Assembly: GCF_003046315.1 (NCBI RefSeq)
Contig: NZ_PZZP01000001.1
Location: forward strand, 1,922,001-1,986,000
DNA: 64,000 nucleotides
Direction of reading: 5' to 3'
DNA from: Desmospora activa DSM 45169
GTDB taxonomy: Bacteria; Bacillota; Bacilli; Thermoactinomycetales; DSM-45169
Shown here: piece by piece, positions 8,639 through 18,240 of the stretch
How positions within the stretch are numbered: the stretch's first letter is position 1
Layout: each line of letters begins with the position of its first letter
Program-made: the position numbers and the translations under genes
Notes under the pieces: generated by a model
What the model was told of the DNA's origin: nothing
The model's database searches: none
The model's input: the letters and a program-made list of their open reading frames with translations, nothing else

Positions 8639-9667
8639 TTATTCCAATATATAGATGGTCACATTGCGACGTCCCCATTGAATCGCCTCTTCTCTCGTCT
8701 CGAAGAAGAGATCGATAATATTTCCTCTCACGGCTCCACCGGTATCCTGCGCGACTCCTTGACCGTAACCGGGTATATAGAGTTTCGTTCCTAATGGAAT
8801 CACACTCGGATCCACGGCAACGGTACCCCGTTTGGGCATATTACCGGTCGCCGTCGGATTTCCCGTATGGGTATACCCTGTCGCTTGACCATTCATCGAT
8901 TTGGAGTATTTCAATCCGGCGATGCGTGAACCGCCAGACGAAGCTAATTCCGTATCATCCTTGTCGTCGGCAGTCTCTTCTTCTTCTTCTTCTTTTTTGC
9001 CGGAACCTACCTTGACGATTTGATGAACCGGATCCACTTTTTCAACCAATTTCTTATCGGTTACCATCGCTTTACCATTTTTGTAGAGCGCAGTCACCTG
9101 ATAAATTTCTTGTCCCGCTTTTCCTTCTTGGGTTACTTTTTTCTCACCTTCCGGAAGATCGGGATCTTTTTCTTCCTTCACTTGAAAATCCGTTTTTTCC
9201 ACTTTTTTCTGTACCCGTTTTTCGATCTGTTCCACCACAATGGTTAAATCATTGGTAATCTTCTGATCCAAAGCGGCATTTACCTGATCGTTTTTGCTCA
9301 ATTTCACCTTTTGTTCTTCCAAGAATTCTTTAACGGTCGGTTGTGTCGTTTTCACCGATTTGCCGTCTTCGGCTCCCATCTTTAAGGTAACCTCACACAT
9401 GCAGGTTAGATGTACGTTGGTGTCTTTTTGTATGGGGGTATTCCAGGATATCTCCGGTTTATATTGTTGCTCTAACTCTTTCTTGTCAAATCCTTCCTTC
9501 TCTAGAGCGTCAATCAATGTACCCTTCATAACAGTCACTGTTACGGTTTCATCTGTATCGCTAAACGAAATGGTTACTTCTTTCTGCATCATCGCATATG
9601 TGACCGCTGTGCCTGACAAAAGAAGGACGCTTAAAACCCCCAACACGATGATTAAGGTTTTCTTCAT
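8639..9667 (-). CDS. YabE-like cell-wall protein with G5-type and 3D domains
   Basis: 342 residues. N-terminal signal or anchor (MKKTLIIVLGVLSVLLLSGT), then one or two ubiquitin-like DUF348-type repeats, a G5-like segment around 150-225 (including QEGKAGQEIYQVTALYKNGK), a glutamate-rich linker (KKEEEEEETADDKDD) and a C-terminal 3D domain. The three aspartates of the 3D domain are seen in VAVDPSVIPLGT, AQDTGG and NIIDLFF. The architecture matches YabE and resuscitation-promoting-factor-like lytic transglycosylases, so it probably remodels peptidoglycan outside the cell. AAGGAGG precedes the ATG. Shorter than B. subtilis YabE, which carries more repeats. Confidence 0.88.
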   Translation of the reverse strand: MKKTLIIVLGVLSVLLLSGTAVTYAMMQKEVTISFSDTDETVTVTVMKGTLIDALEKEGFDKKELEQQYKPEISWNTPIQKDTNVHLTCMCEVTLKMGAEDGKSVKTTQPTVKEFLEEQKVKLSKNDQVNAALDQKITNDLTIVVEQIEKRVQKKVEKTDFQVKEEKDPDLPEGEKKVTQEGKAGQEIYQVTALYKNGKAMVTDKKLVEKVDPVHQIVKVGSGKKEEEEEETADDKDDTELASSGGSRIAGLKYSKSMNGQATGYTHTGNPTATGNMPKRGTVAVDPSVIPLGTKLYIPGYGQGVAQDTGGAVRGNIIDLFFETREEAIQWGRRNVTIYILE

Positions 9668-9803
9668 CCAATCCCTCCTTCTCCTCTACACTCAGAAGAA
9701 CGGTACCCATTATAACAAAGAGTGAAGCGAAGATCTATGCAAATTTTGCATTAAACGGCTCGTTTCATACAAAATGCGTAAAAATCTGAAATAGGAAAGC
9801 GAT

Positions 9804-9837
9804 GAAAAAAGAAGGTCCCCCTCCCCTTCTTTTTTCA
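9804..9837 (-). terminator. Terminator of the VanW gene
   Basis: Minus strand: AAAGAAGG/CCTTCTTT stem around a G-rich loop followed by a T-run, four bases past the VanW gene stop. Confidence 0.8.
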
Positions 9838-9840
9838 CCT

Positions 9841-10899
9841 TCATTCAGTTATATCCTGCTCCCACTCTTTCTTCTGTAAAGGCGGATTACGATATTCTTC
9901 CGCGCTTTTATCCAACGGCTGCTTTGTTTTCGGTGGAACTTTTTCCACTTTCGGTTCATCCTTTGGCGGTTCGGGTGTGGATCGTGGATGATTGTGAGTA
10001 TCTCCCGATCCGTAGATATCCACTGTCAACCACCCCTGATTGGCGCGGGCAGCAACCAAGATCGGTTGATTGAGTTGATTTTGGAAGCTGAAATCGGGTC
10101 CTCCCCAAGAGACTGTCGCATCGCGGCCCGGAGGGACATAGGTAACATTCTTTGTATGACTGACTCGCTGAATAACCCGCAAACCCGCTCGCTCTACACT
10201 GTTGAACAAAGTGGATGAGGTTTGGCAAATCCCTCCGCCAATTCCTTCTGTATACTCACCGCGAACAATAACCGGTGCCGGTCTATACCCTCGGTTGGGT
10301 GTACGCATCCCTACGATTTGATTAAATGAGAAAATCTCACCTTCAGGTAGCACAACATGATCCATCGCCTTGGTCGATAAATGAATGTTGTGCGTGCGGT
10401 TGACGTTCCCAGGGTTATAGCGAGTGCTATAAGTCCCTAGCCGTTTTTCTTTGATACGAAGCAGTGTTTTGGTGGTGATCATCGGCTTCCAGACTTGGAT
10501 CGGGACTTCCGATACTTGGTTGACGTGTTCGTGAATATGATCCAACCACCCCTCCAATTCGTGCCGATCAACTTGGCGACCGTCCCGGTGAGGGATCGGC
10601 TTTCGGTTTTCAAACCGGGCTGAAACCGGGGGGCGATTCACCTGTGATTCCACATTACTGGCCAACCACTCAAAAAAAGCGGCACGATCCAACGTGGTCG
10701 GATCCACTCCATCAAAGCCTACATCTGCTAAATTGAGCTCCCAGCGTCTCTCTCCATCCGTTAGGATTAAATTGGAGGTCGGCTGCTGTCCCATCTGTTG
10801 TGGTAAAGGGGGCTCCCCAAGGCTTTGTGGGGGTGGAGTCTGTGTTGTACAGCCACAGATACACAGAAGGATCGATAATCCTGTGATGATTCCTTTCAT
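9841..10899 (-). CDS. VanW family lipoprotein
   Basis: 352 residues. The start (MKGIITGLSILLCICGC) is a lipoprotein signal with lipobox ICGC, so it is anchored on the outside of the membrane. The centre carries the VanW domain with the hallmark IFSFNQIVG and GGGICQTSSTLFN segments. The proline/lysine-rich tail (PEPPKDEPKVEKVPPK) is likely disordered. VanW domains occur widely in Firmicutes envelope proteins and do not by themselves imply vancomycin resistance. Start chosen at 10899 because AAGGGGTGA precedes it; a longer frame lacks an RBS. Confidence 0.85.
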   Translation of the reverse strand: MKGIITGLSILLCICGCTTQTPPPQSLGEPPLPQQMGQQPTSNLILTDGERRWELNLADVGFDGVDPTTLDRAAFFEWLASNVESQVNRPPVSARFENRKPIPHRDGRQVDRHELEGWLDHIHEHVNQVSEVPIQVWKPMITTKTLLRIKEKRLGTYSTRYNPGNVNRTHNIHLSTKAMDHVVLPEGEIFSFNQIVGMRTPNRGYRPAPVIVRGEYTEGIGGGICQTSSTLFNSVERAGLRVIQRVSHTKNVTYVPPGRDATVSWGGPDFSFQNQLNQPILVAARANQGWLTVDIYGSGDTHNHPRSTPEPPKDEPKVEKVPPKTKQPLDKSAEEYRNPPLQKKEWEQDITE

Positions 10900-10975
10900 T
10901 CTGGTCACCCCTTTGCTTCTTAGTGTGTAACAAAGGGGAAAGATGTCATCTGCCAACATCATGCAGAAAAAACGA

Positions 10976-11245
10976 TCACCACAGCCAATAAAGACATAAA
11001 ATCGTCATTAATCCGTTTACGACCATAATACAGGGGATACCGATGCGAAAGGCAGGACGGGTCGTCTTATGGCGAAACCATTGCATTCCTGCCCAGATAC
11101 CGGCGCCTCCTCCCGCCAGCGCAGCCGTAAACAGGTGTCGCTCGGAAACGCGCCATCCCCCCTGTTTCGCTCGTCGCTTATCGTGCCACATGACAAGGCA
11201 ACCATAACCGTTAATCATTAGAAGATAAAGGATAAACAGACTCAT
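10976..11245 (-). CDS. DUF1294 family membrane protein
   Basis: About 89 residues from the chosen ATG, matching the usual 85-95 for DUF1294. Three membrane segments surround the conserved cytoplasmic motif MWHDKRRAKQGGWRVSER and the RHKTTRPAFRIG loop. Function unknown. No clear ribosome binding site is visible before this ATG; an upstream TTG at 11326 keeps the frame open but would add an atypical 27-residue tail, so the start is uncertain. Confidence 0.75.
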   Translation of the reverse strand: MSLFILYLLMINGYGCLVMWHDKRRAKQGGWRVSERHLFTAALAGGGAGIWAGMQWFRHKTTRPAFRIGIPCIMVVNGLMTILCLYWLW

Positions 11246-11429
11246 GCCAACAGCATAACGAGAAGTATAGGGCTTGGCTATAGGACTTCTAGACGATTTT
11301 GGGTTTATTTGTTCAATGATGAACAAAGTTTAAATTTAAGTAAACCTTTTCGCCAACACTCTGACAGTTTAATGTCTTATTTTTGTTGATCCCATGTCAA
11401 ATAAGTGAAGACTTTATGAAAGGTTAAAT

Positions 11430-11447
11430 TTGTGTATTTCTTCACAA
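11430..11447 (+). promoter_or_regulatory. Rex-type operator upstream of cydAB
   Basis: TTGTGTATTTCTTCACAA matches the known 18-bp Rex consensus TTGTGAA-N4-TTCACAA at all but one position. It lies about 50 bases before the cydA start. Rex represses cydAB until the NADH/NAD ratio rises under low oxygen. Confidence 0.75.
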
Positions 11448-11498
11448 ACAAAAAGAAGGTATGATGACGGTAACAAGGGTATTAGAGGGGGCAATACC

Positions 11499-12821
11499 AT
11501 GGATCCCACTATTCTAAGTCGAATTCTAACAGCGGAAACACTTTCTTTTCACATTATATGGGCAACCATCGGTGTCGGTGTTCCTGTATTTATCTCGATT
11601 GCAGAAGGATGGGGCATCTACAAAAAAGATCCTCATTATATTTTGATGGCTCGCCGCTGGACCCGTGGCTTTGTCATCACTGTGGCGGTAGGAGTTGTAA
11701 CCGGCACCTGTATCGGGATGATGTTAAGTATGTTATGGCCACGATTTATGCAAATGGCGGGCAACATTATCAGCTTGCCCTTGTTTTTGGAAACCTTCGC
11801 CTTTTTCTTTGAAGCCATCTTTCTGGGTATCTATCTCTACACCTGGGATCGATTTAAGAAGCCAATTTATCACTGGTTGATGTCGATTCCAATCGTGTTG
11901 GGGTCATCGCTGTCAGCAGTCTTTATCACCACGGTCAATGCTTTTATGAATACACCCACCGGATTCTCTTTAAGCCCGGACGGAGAAGTGATCAACATCC
12001 GTCCGCTGGAAGCCATGTTTAATCCGGCCACTCCAACCAAAGTAGCTCACGTTCTCACCTCTGCTTATGTCACTTGTGCCTTTTTGCTGGCTGCGATTGC
12101 CGCTTGGCACCTTTTAAAAGGGCGGAATCATGTCTATTACAAAAAAGCGTTGAAACTAACCATGATTCTCGGCCTTGTACTCGCCTTGGCAACCGCGTTG
12201 GCTGGCGATTTCTCCGGCAAATTCCTGGCTGAATACGTGCCGGAAAAGCTGGCTGCGGCAGAGTGGCACTTTGAGACAGACCAATATGCGCCCCTGGTTT
12301 TGTTCGGATGGTTGGATGATAACGGCAATGTACGGGGGGCACTGGAGATTCCCTGGGCGTTAAGTATTCTTGGTGGAGGGACGCCCAGCTCTGAAATTAT
12401 CGGTCTTAACGATTTTCCCGAGGATGAACGCCCTCCTTTATGGATTCACTATCTGTTTGACGGCATGGTTGTAATTGGCACCTATCTAATTGTGATTGCG
12501 GCGCTCTTCGCCTGGTTGTGGTGGCGCCAAAAAAACCCCTATCGTCCATGGCTATTAAAGGGGATTGTATGGGCGGCTCCGCTCTCGTTTCTGGCGATTC
12601 AGTTTGGGTGGATTTACGCTGAAGTGGGACGACAACCTTGGATTTTGCGCGGGATCATGAAAGTGAGCGAAGCCTCCACCACTGCTGACAACGTTGGTGT
12701 GTTGTTGCTGATGTTTACTGCTCTCTACATCGCTCTCGCCATTTTTGCCAGTCTCGTTCTGTTGCGCCTCTTTAAAAATCGACCGGCGGAAAAAGAAATG
12801 GAACAACGCGGTATCGCCTGA
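11499..12821 (+). CDS. cydA: Cytochrome bd ubiquinol/menaquinol oxidase subunit I
   Basis: 440 residues. Integral membrane subunit with the haem-bearing helices: the N-terminal LTAETLSFHIIWATIGVGVP contains the haem-ligand His18, a second conserved His is in TKVAHVLTSAY, and the C-terminal VGRQPWILRG loop is strongly conserved. The Q-loop is short, as in Firmicutes. With CydB it reduces oxygen to water at high affinity using menaquinol. Start at ATG 11499 after AGAGGGGG; the frame is open further upstream but through the Rex operator. Followed by cydB after 17 bases. No cydCD transporter genes are adjacent, unlike the B. subtilis operon. Confidence 0.95.
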   Translation: MDPTILSRILTAETLSFHIIWATIGVGVPVFISIAEGWGIYKKDPHYILMARRWTRGFVITVAVGVVTGTCIGMMLSMLWPRFMQMAGNIISLPLFLETFAFFFEAIFLGIYLYTWDRFKKPIYHWLMSIPIVLGSSLSAVFITTVNAFMNTPTGFSLSPDGEVINIRPLEAMFNPATPTKVAHVLTSAYVTCAFLLAAIAAWHLLKGRNHVYYKKALKLTMILGLVLALATALAGDFSGKFLAEYVPEKLAAAEWHFETDQYAPLVLFGWLDDNGNVRGALEIPWALSILGGGTPSSEIIGLNDFPEDERPPLWIHYLFDGMVVIGTYLIVIAALFAWLWWRQKNPYRPWLLKGIVWAAPLSFLAIQFGWIYAEVGRQPWILRGIMKVSEASTTADNVGVLLLMFTALYIALAIFASLVLLRLFKNRPAEKEMEQRGIA

Positions 12822-12838
12822 GGAAGGAGGAATAGCGG

Positions 12839-13873
12839 ATGTCATTGGAATTGATCGGTATCACGGTTTTGTGGACGTTTCTATATGGATACCTCATTGT
12901 GGCGTCTATTGACTTTGGTGCCGGATTCTTCTCTTACTACAGCGTTCTCACCAAAAAAGAACACCTGATCAACCGGATTATCGATCGCTATCTGTCACCG
13001 GTATGGGAAGTGACAAACGTATTTCTCGTCTTTTTCTTCGTCGGGATCGTCGGTTTCTTTCCCGATACCGCCTATTACTACGGCACTGCCCTGTTGCTGC
13101 CGGGTGGTGTCGCACTTCTGTTGCTCTCTATCCGCGGCTCCTTCTATGCCTTTGCCAACTACGGGGCGCGAAAAAGCCGCACCTCCCTCTTTCTATATGG
13201 CGTAACGGGGCTGTTTATCCCCGCCTCCCTCTCAACCGTCCTCACCATCTCAGAAGGGGGCTTTATCGAAAAAACGGCGACAGGAGAAGTTCGCTTTTTA
13301 GCCTGGGAGTTTTTTACTAGCCCCTATTCTTGGTCTGTCGTCTTTCTCGCATTGGTCAGCATTTTATTTATCAGTGCCAGCTTTTTAACGTACTATGCCT
13401 CCCAAGCGGGAGATGCGACTGCGATGAGTATCTTGCGCCGCTATGCCCTCGCTTGGAGCGGCCCTACGATTTTGGCCAGTTTGTTGGTGTTTGCCGGTTT
13501 ATCCCAACACAATCCGGTTCACTTTGGGCGGGCTGTCCAGGATTTTGGCTGGATGTTTGCGCTGTCGTTTCTCTGCTTTGTCTGTGCCGTCTGGTTAATC
13601 TGGAAACAACGATCGCTCGGATGGGCATTTGTATCTGTGATGTTCCAGTTTTTCTTTGCTTTCTTCGGGTATGGCGCATCCCATTTACCGTATCTGCTGT
13701 ATCCCTATGTCACCATTCAGTCGGCTCTAACCAATACCACCATGGGATGGGCGTTGGTGATCGCCTTTATTGCCGGTTTGTTGCTATTGATCCCTTCCCT
13801 CATCCTGCTGATGAAATTGTTTCTGTTCAATGCCAACTATGTCAAAGGGGAAAAAACGGGCAACAAGACTTAA
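12839..13873 (+). CDS. cydB: Cytochrome bd oxidase subunit II
   Basis: 344 residues with about eight or nine membrane helices. The start MSLELIGITVLWTFLYGYLI and the segment GFGAG-like IDFGAGFFSYYS are typical of CydB of the Bacillus type. GAAGGAGG lies before the ATG. It forms the structural partner of CydA and is co-transcribed with it. It ends 20 bases before a convergent hydrolase gene, with no clear terminator between. Confidence 0.93.
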   Translation: MSLELIGITVLWTFLYGYLIVASIDFGAGFFSYYSVLTKKEHLINRIIDRYLSPVWEVTNVFLVFFFVGIVGFFPDTAYYYGTALLLPGGVALLLLSIRGSFYAFANYGARKSRTSLFLYGVTGLFIPASLSTVLTISEGGFIEKTATGEVRFLAWEFFTSPYSWSVVFLALVSILFISASFLTYYASQAGDATAMSILRRYALAWSGPTILASLLVFAGLSQHNPVHFGRAVQDFGWMFALSFLCFVCAVWLIWKQRSLGWAFVSVMFQFFFAFFGYGASHLPYLLYPYVTIQSALTNTTMGWALVIAFIAGLLLLIPSLILLMKLFLFNANYVKGEKTGNKT

Positions 13874-13893
13874 CGTTTTCTCGGCCATCTTCG

Positions 13894-14637
13894 TCATCCT
13901 TCATTTTGGGCGGTGGGGATGGCTTTCTTTTCCCCTTGTTTCACACAGGCCGCGATAAAGGAAGAAAAGAGCTTAAATGCAAACGGGTCTTCCGGCATCA
14001 TATTCTCCGGGTGCCACTGTACACCGACGATAAAATTGTCCCCCTCCCATTCAAAGGCTTCCACCACACCGTCTGGAGCGGTAGCCACCACAGCGCACCC
14101 ATCCGGAACCTGCCGCACCGCTTGATGGTGAAAACTGTTTACGCGAACCGTCTCACCTCCCGCCAAACGATAAAGGCGAGACCCTGTCCGAATCCGGATG
14201 GAATGAGAAGGATGCGAGCGAGGGGCACGCTGGCTGTGCTGTAAAATGCCCTCTCGCTGACTTCCTAAATCTTGGTACATATCGCCCCCTAAAGCGATCG
14301 CTAATATTTGGCATCCGCGACAAATCGCCAAAATCGGTTTACCTTGATCCACTATCTCCCGTACCAGTGCGATTTCCACCCGATCCCGTTCCGGTTCCAC
14401 TTCACCCAACCCCAAAATTGGCTCTTCTCCAAACAGATGAGGATCGATATCGTTGCCACCGGTCAGCACCAACCCATCCAATCGTTGGGCATAAGCTTTT
14501 ATGTTTTCTTCGTCGTCCCGATAAGGTAACGCCACCGGCAACCCACCGGCCATCCATATCGCTTCGCTGTTGTCACGACTTAAACTCCACATTCCCTCAA
14601 GCCGATAAGACATGGTCATTCCCACTAACGGTCTCAT
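13894..14637 (-). CDS. Gamma-glutamyl-gamma-aminobutyrate hydrolase family protein (peptidase C26)
   Basis: 247 residues. Class-I glutamine-amidotransferase fold acting as a stand-alone hydrolase: GGNDIDPHLFGE, the nucleophile Cys in AICRGCQ, and the catalytic HxE in GVQWHPE. PuuD hydrolyses gamma-glutamyl-GABA in putrescine breakdown; related proteins act on other gamma-glutamyl amides, and no putrescine genes are nearby to fix the substrate. Start at the second ATG (14637), five bases after GGGGGAG. Convergent with cydB. Confidence 0.85.
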   Translation of the reverse strand: MRPLVGMTMSYRLEGMWSLSRDNSEAIWMAGGLPVALPYRDDEENIKAYAQRLDGLVLTGGNDIDPHLFGEEPILGLGEVEPERDRVEIALVREIVDQGKPILAICRGCQILAIALGGDMYQDLGSQREGILQHSQRAPRSHPSHSIRIRTGSRLYRLAGGETVRVNSFHHQAVRQVPDGCAVVATAPDGVVEAFEWEGDNFIVGVQWHPENMMPEDPFAFKLFSSFIAACVKQGEKKAIPTAQNEG

Positions 14638-14717
14638 CATTTCTCCCCCATATTGATTTTCCCAACTCATTCTATTCGGATAATTTTATCATATCATAGA
14701 CATACTCCTATCACTTT

Positions 14718-14756
14718 GAAAGAAAACGCCGACTCCCCATTGACAGAGAGCGGCGC
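14718..14756 (-). terminator. Terminator of the DUF378 gene
   Basis: Minus strand: CGCCG-CTCTC / GGGAG-T-CGGCG stem followed by TTTTCTTTC, about 30 bases after the DUF378 stop. Confidence 0.7.
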
Positions 14757-14785
14757 TTTAAGTTGTCACTTGTATGTGGAATTGG

Positions 14786-15013
14786 TCATTCCACATGGCC
14801 GGCAGGCGTTCTCGCTTCAAACAAAAATTTGATGCAGTAAATTCCAGCCAAACCGATGATGGCATAAATAACACGGCTGAATCCGGAAGAGACCCTGATT
14901 GCTTCTCCGCCGAACAGGGCTGATACCAAATCCCATTGAAACAGCCCCACCAACAACCAGTTCAGAGCTCCGACAACAACTAAGATTAAAGCGAGTCGAG
15001 ACCAACCGCTCAT
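14786..15013 (-). CDS. DUF378 family membrane protein
   Basis: 75 residues, the family's usual length. Two membrane helices with the family motif LILVVVGALNWLLVG near the N-terminus and VIYAIIGLAGIY in the second. AAGGAGG before the ATG. Function unknown; homologues are common in Bacillales and often stress- or spore-associated. Single gene with its own terminator. Confidence 0.88.
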   Translation of the reverse strand: MSGWSRLALILVVVGALNWLLVGLFQWDLVSALFGGEAIRVSSGFSRVIYAIIGLAGIYCIKFLFEARTPAGHVE

Positions 15014-15342
15014 CTTAAACCCTCCTTCTTATGATCGATGGATCGGTCTTAGTATGAAAAAAAGAGACCATTCTTATCCATCCAAACCAAAATCGATCAT
15101 ATCCCCTGTCTCTTCGGGGGTTTATTCCGCTGTTAGAGGGTTCCTCATCCAAGCGTCGTATAATTTTTCGCTGCTATTGAGAGTATATGGGAGCATAAAG
15201 CTGGATATAGGCTCCTCTTTGTGACCACATCAATATTTCAGGGCAAAGCCCTTGTCACCTCGCTATCGGTTATTTGCGAAAACATGGGTACTTTCGATAC
15301 CGTGAAGAGGATCTAACCCTGTTTGGATAAAAAGGAGGAAAT
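15014..15342. other. Intergenic region upstream of the BCCT transporter
   Basis: 329 bases without a gene, between divergent transcripts. A TATAAT occurs at about 15160 without a good -35. A CCCC...GGGG hairpin with a T-rich tail sits near 15105-15125. Nothing else recognised; no clear SigB or osmotic promoter could be assigned. Confidence 0.4.
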
Positions 15343-16872
15343 GTGTTGAAAAACAACAAACCGCTTGGTCCGGTTTTTTGGGTATCCACGATTACCATTT
15401 TTCTCTTGGTAATTTGGGGAGTCTCCTATCCCGCCCAATTTGAAAATGTGGCCACTAGCGCAAAGGATTTTGCAAATGTTAACTTTGCATGGTTTTATCT
15501 CCTTTCTACTTTTCTGTTCGTTTCCTTTTGTTTGTTTATGGCCTTCAGCAAATACGGAAAAATACGATTGGGTCGTGATCATGAACGACCGGAATACCCT
15601 TTTTTCACTTGGGTAGGCATGCTGTTTAGTTGTGGATTTGGCGTGGGATTGGTCTTCTGGGGTGTCGCCGAACCAATGACCCATTTCTTTTCGCCCCCCA
15701 TCGGCGGGCTGGAAGAGCAATCCCCCGCCGCCGCCCGAGTCGCCATGCAATATGCCTTTTTCCATTGGGGAATCAGTCAATGGTCCGCTTTTACCATCGT
15801 TGGACTGGCGATTGCCTACTTTCAATTTCGCAAACAGGAAGACGGTCTAATCTCCACCACATTTAATCCATTGATCGGCAAAGGAAAAAAGCCGCTTCTG
15901 CGCAAGTCAATCGATACCATTGCCGTTATCGCCACCGTAATGGGAGTTGCCACTTCTCTCGGTCAAGGGATATTACAAATCAACGGTGGACTACACTCGG
16001 TTTTCGGCACTCCTGCCGATAATAATTACATGTACTTGGCAATCATCGGTGTATTGCTCGCCCTTTACCTCACTTCCTCCATTACCGGTTTGGATAAGGG
16101 AATTAAGTATTTGAGTAACCTCAACTTGGGACTAGCTTTGGCTTTGATGACTTTTGTCTTTTTGACCGGCCCCTCGGTCTTCATTCTGGAAAGTTTCATT
16201 TTGGGTATTGGGGACTATTTACAAAATTTTGTGCAACTTAGCTTTCGTCTAACCCCTTATACTGAAAGCACATGGGTGTATCAAAATACCATTTTTTATT
16301 GGGCATGGGTGATTGCCTGGTCACCTTTCGTCGGCGCTTTTGTCGCCCGGGTTTCCCGTGGCCGCACGATTCGTGAATTTGTGATGGGTGTACTCATCAT
16401 CCCACCGATGTTAGGCCTGGTATGGATCGCCGTCTTTGGCGGAACCGCCCTCAACCTCGATTTATTCCATGGAACCCAAATTGCAGAAGCGGTCAATCAA
16501 AATCTAACCACTTCTCTCTTTGTCACCTTTAATGAATTGCCCTTAAGCTTTTTGCTTTCGGTTATGTCGATTCTACTCATCTTTACTTTCCTGATCACAT
16601 CTGCTGACTCCGCCACTTATATTCTCGGATCGATGACGAGTCATGGCAGCCTCAACCCCCAATTGCTGGTAAAAGTGATCTGGGGAATCCTCATTGCCGC
16701 GATTGCAGGAGTACTGCTAAAAGGTGGATTGGACAGTCTACAGTCCGCATCCTTGGTGGCGGCCTTACCCTTTACCCTATTACTTTTTATCGTTGCTACC
16801 TCATTAGTAAAAGCAATCAATGCGGAAAAAAAATCGTCGTCAGAAGAAACGAAAAAAGTTACAAATGAGTAA
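15343..16872 (+). CDS. BCCT family betaine/choline/carnitine transporter (OpuD-like)
   Basis: 509 residues with twelve predicted membrane helices. It has the BCCT signature in GLDKGIKYLSN and the tryptophan-rich substrate box FFHWGISQWSAF. OpuD and relatives import glycine betaine with sodium as an osmoprotectant. The short charged C-terminal tail (AEKKSSSEETKKVTNE) is smaller than the regulatory tail of BetP. AAAGGAGG precedes GTG 15343; the next TTG (15346) is equally spaced and could be used. A terminator follows. Substrate assignment is by family only. Confidence 0.9.
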   Translation: MLKNNKPLGPVFWVSTITIFLLVIWGVSYPAQFENVATSAKDFANVNFAWFYLLSTFLFVSFCLFMAFSKYGKIRLGRDHERPEYPFFTWVGMLFSCGFGVGLVFWGVAEPMTHFFSPPIGGLEEQSPAAARVAMQYAFFHWGISQWSAFTIVGLAIAYFQFRKQEDGLISTTFNPLIGKGKKPLLRKSIDTIAVIATVMGVATSLGQGILQINGGLHSVFGTPADNNYMYLAIIGVLLALYLTSSITGLDKGIKYLSNLNLGLALALMTFVFLTGPSVFILESFILGIGDYLQNFVQLSFRLTPYTESTWVYQNTIFYWAWVIAWSPFVGAFVARVSRGRTIREFVMGVLIIPPMLGLVWIAVFGGTALNLDLFHGTQIAEAVNQNLTTSLFVTFNELPLSFLLSVMSILLIFTFLITSADSATYILGSMTSHGSLNPQLLVKVIWGILIAAIAGVLLKGGLDSLQSASLVAALPFTLLLFIVATSLVKAINAEKKSSSEETKKVTNE

Positions 16873-16894
16873 GTGAAACAGAAATATCACTCTG

Positions 16895-16923
16895 GCTTCT
16901 GCTTTGTGCAGAAGCTTTTTTTT
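16895..16923 (+). terminator. Terminator of the BCCT gene
   Basis: Stem GCTTCTGC/GCAGAAGC with a TTTGT loop, then eight T. Confidence 0.88.
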
Positions 16924-16928
16924 GTTGC

Positions 16929-16958
16929 AAAGAAAGAAGCCCCACGAAGTGAGGCTTC
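16929..16958 (-). terminator. Terminator of ispG
   Basis: Minus strand: GAAGCC...CAC/GTG...GGCTTC stem followed by TTTCTTTG, shortly after the ispG stop. Confidence 0.75.
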
Positions 16959-16978
16959 CAAAAAGCGTAAAGGCATCC

Positions 16979-18073
16979 TTATACCTTTTGTTCTTCTTGC
17001 TGTTTGCGGTAATGCTCTTCCGCCAATTTATCGATTTCCTTTTTCAATTCTTCTACCATCGTCTCCTCCGGCACTTTCCGGATGATCTCACCGTGGCGGA
17101 AAAGCAACCCTTCCCCGCGGGCACCGGCAATCCCGATATCCGCTTCCTTGGCTTCACCCGGGCCGTTTACGGCGCAACCCAAAACAGAAACCTTGATGGG
17201 AGCTTTAATTTTTGAGATATACTCTTCCACCTCATTGGCGATGGAGATTAAATCGATCTCAATACGGCCGCAAGTCGGACAGGAGATCAAGGTGGCGGCG
17301 TTGGCAGCAAGGCCAAAACTCTTCAAAAGTTCACGCGCCACTTTTACTTCCTCTACCGGGTCAGCGCTTAAGGAGATCCGCATCGTAGAGCCGATCCCCT
17401 TGGACAGAATCGCCCCCATACCGGCAGCACTCTTTACCGTACCGGAAAACAGGGTTCCGGATTCGGTAATGCCCAAATGCAACGGATAAGGAATCTTTTC
17501 CGCTGCTTTGGTATAAGCCTCAATCGCGAGCGGCACATCGGATGCTTTCAGGGAAACGATGATATCTTGAAAGTCCAGATCCTCCAAAATTCCGATATGG
17601 AAGAGGGCGCTTTCCACCATGCCGTCGGCGGTAGGGTACCCATACTTCTCCAATATCCGCCGCTCAAGCGATCCGGCATTAACCCCGATTCGCATCGGAA
17701 TTCCGCGTTCTTTTGCGGCACGAACGACTTCTTCTACTTTGTTTCGTTTGCCGATGTTGCCCGGGTTGATCCGAATTTTGTCGATGCCGCCTTCGATCGC
17801 CTTTAACGCCAAGCGGTAATCAAAATGGATGTCCGCCACTAAAGGGACATTGATCTCTTTCTTAATATGCGGAATCGCTTCCGCCGCCCGCTCATCCGGA
17901 CAAGCCACCCGGACGATTTGGCAACCCGCTTCCTCTAGTCGCAAAATCTCTTCCACTGTGGCTTTAATGTCATGGGTTTTGGTCATGGTCATACTTTGCA
18001 CCACGACTTGGTCATTGCCGCCGATTTGGATGTTACCCACCTTCACCGGCCGCGTCTGCGTGCGATGATACAT
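16979..18073 (-). CDS. ispG: 4-hydroxy-3-methylbut-2-enyl diphosphate synthase (flavodoxin)
   Basis: 364 residues, the normal bacterial length. Catalyses the reductive ring opening of MEcPP to HMBPP in the non-mevalonate isoprenoid pathway, using a 4Fe-4S cluster. The N-terminal TIM-barrel half begins [16 protein letters not shown]; the C-terminal cluster domain holds the cysteines in [11 protein letters not shown] and in [18 protein letters not shown] lies before the ATG. Single gene flanked by terminators on both sides. Confidence 0.96.
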   Translation of the reverse strand: MYHRTQTRPVKVGNIQIGGNDQVVVQSMTMTKTHDIKATVEEILRLEEAGCQIVRVACPDERAAEAIPHIKKEINVPLVADIHFDYRLALKAIEGGIDKIRINPGNIGKRNKVEEVVRAAKERGIPMRIGVNAGSLERRILEKYGYPTADGMVESALFHIGILEDLDFQDIIVSLKASDVPLAIEAYTKAAEKIPYPLHLGITESGTLFSGTVKSAAGMGAILSKGIGSTMRISLSADPVEEVKVARELLKSFGLAANAATLISCPTCGRIEIDLISIANEVEEYISKIKAPIKVSVLGCAVNGPGEAKEADIGIAGARGEGLLFRHGEIIRKVPEETMVEELKKEIDKLAEEHYRKQQEEQKV

Positions 18074-18143
18074 GAAATCGCCCCTTTGGTCGCAGAAAAC
18101 TTGGGTGTTTAGCTTTATCTATTATATATCATTTCTCTCTCGT

Positions 18144-18164
18144 AAAAAAGGAGCCATTTGGCTC
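18144..18164 (-). terminator. Terminator of the yqzE-ykuS cluster
   Basis: Minus strand: GAGCC/GGCTC stem with a short loop, then TTTTTT. It separates this small-gene cluster from ispG. Confidence 0.65.
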
Positions 18165-18240
18165 TCAGATTGATAACAAAGTGGGACCGGGTCCCTATTT
18201 CGTTTATCGAGGTTTGTCAGCAGCCTCACAGTCGGGCAAG

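Noticed and set aside
9841-10899. VanW gene as evidence of glycopeptide resistance
   Set aside because: VanW-domain lipoproteins are common in non-resistant Firmicutes, and no vanHAX or vanRS genes are present.
13330-14244. Long plus-strand reading frame (304 codons) across the end of cydB and the convergent hydrolase
   Set aside because: It lies in another frame of cydB and antisense to the C26 hydrolase, both clear genes; its composition is Cys/Arg/His-rich and it has no ribosome binding site.
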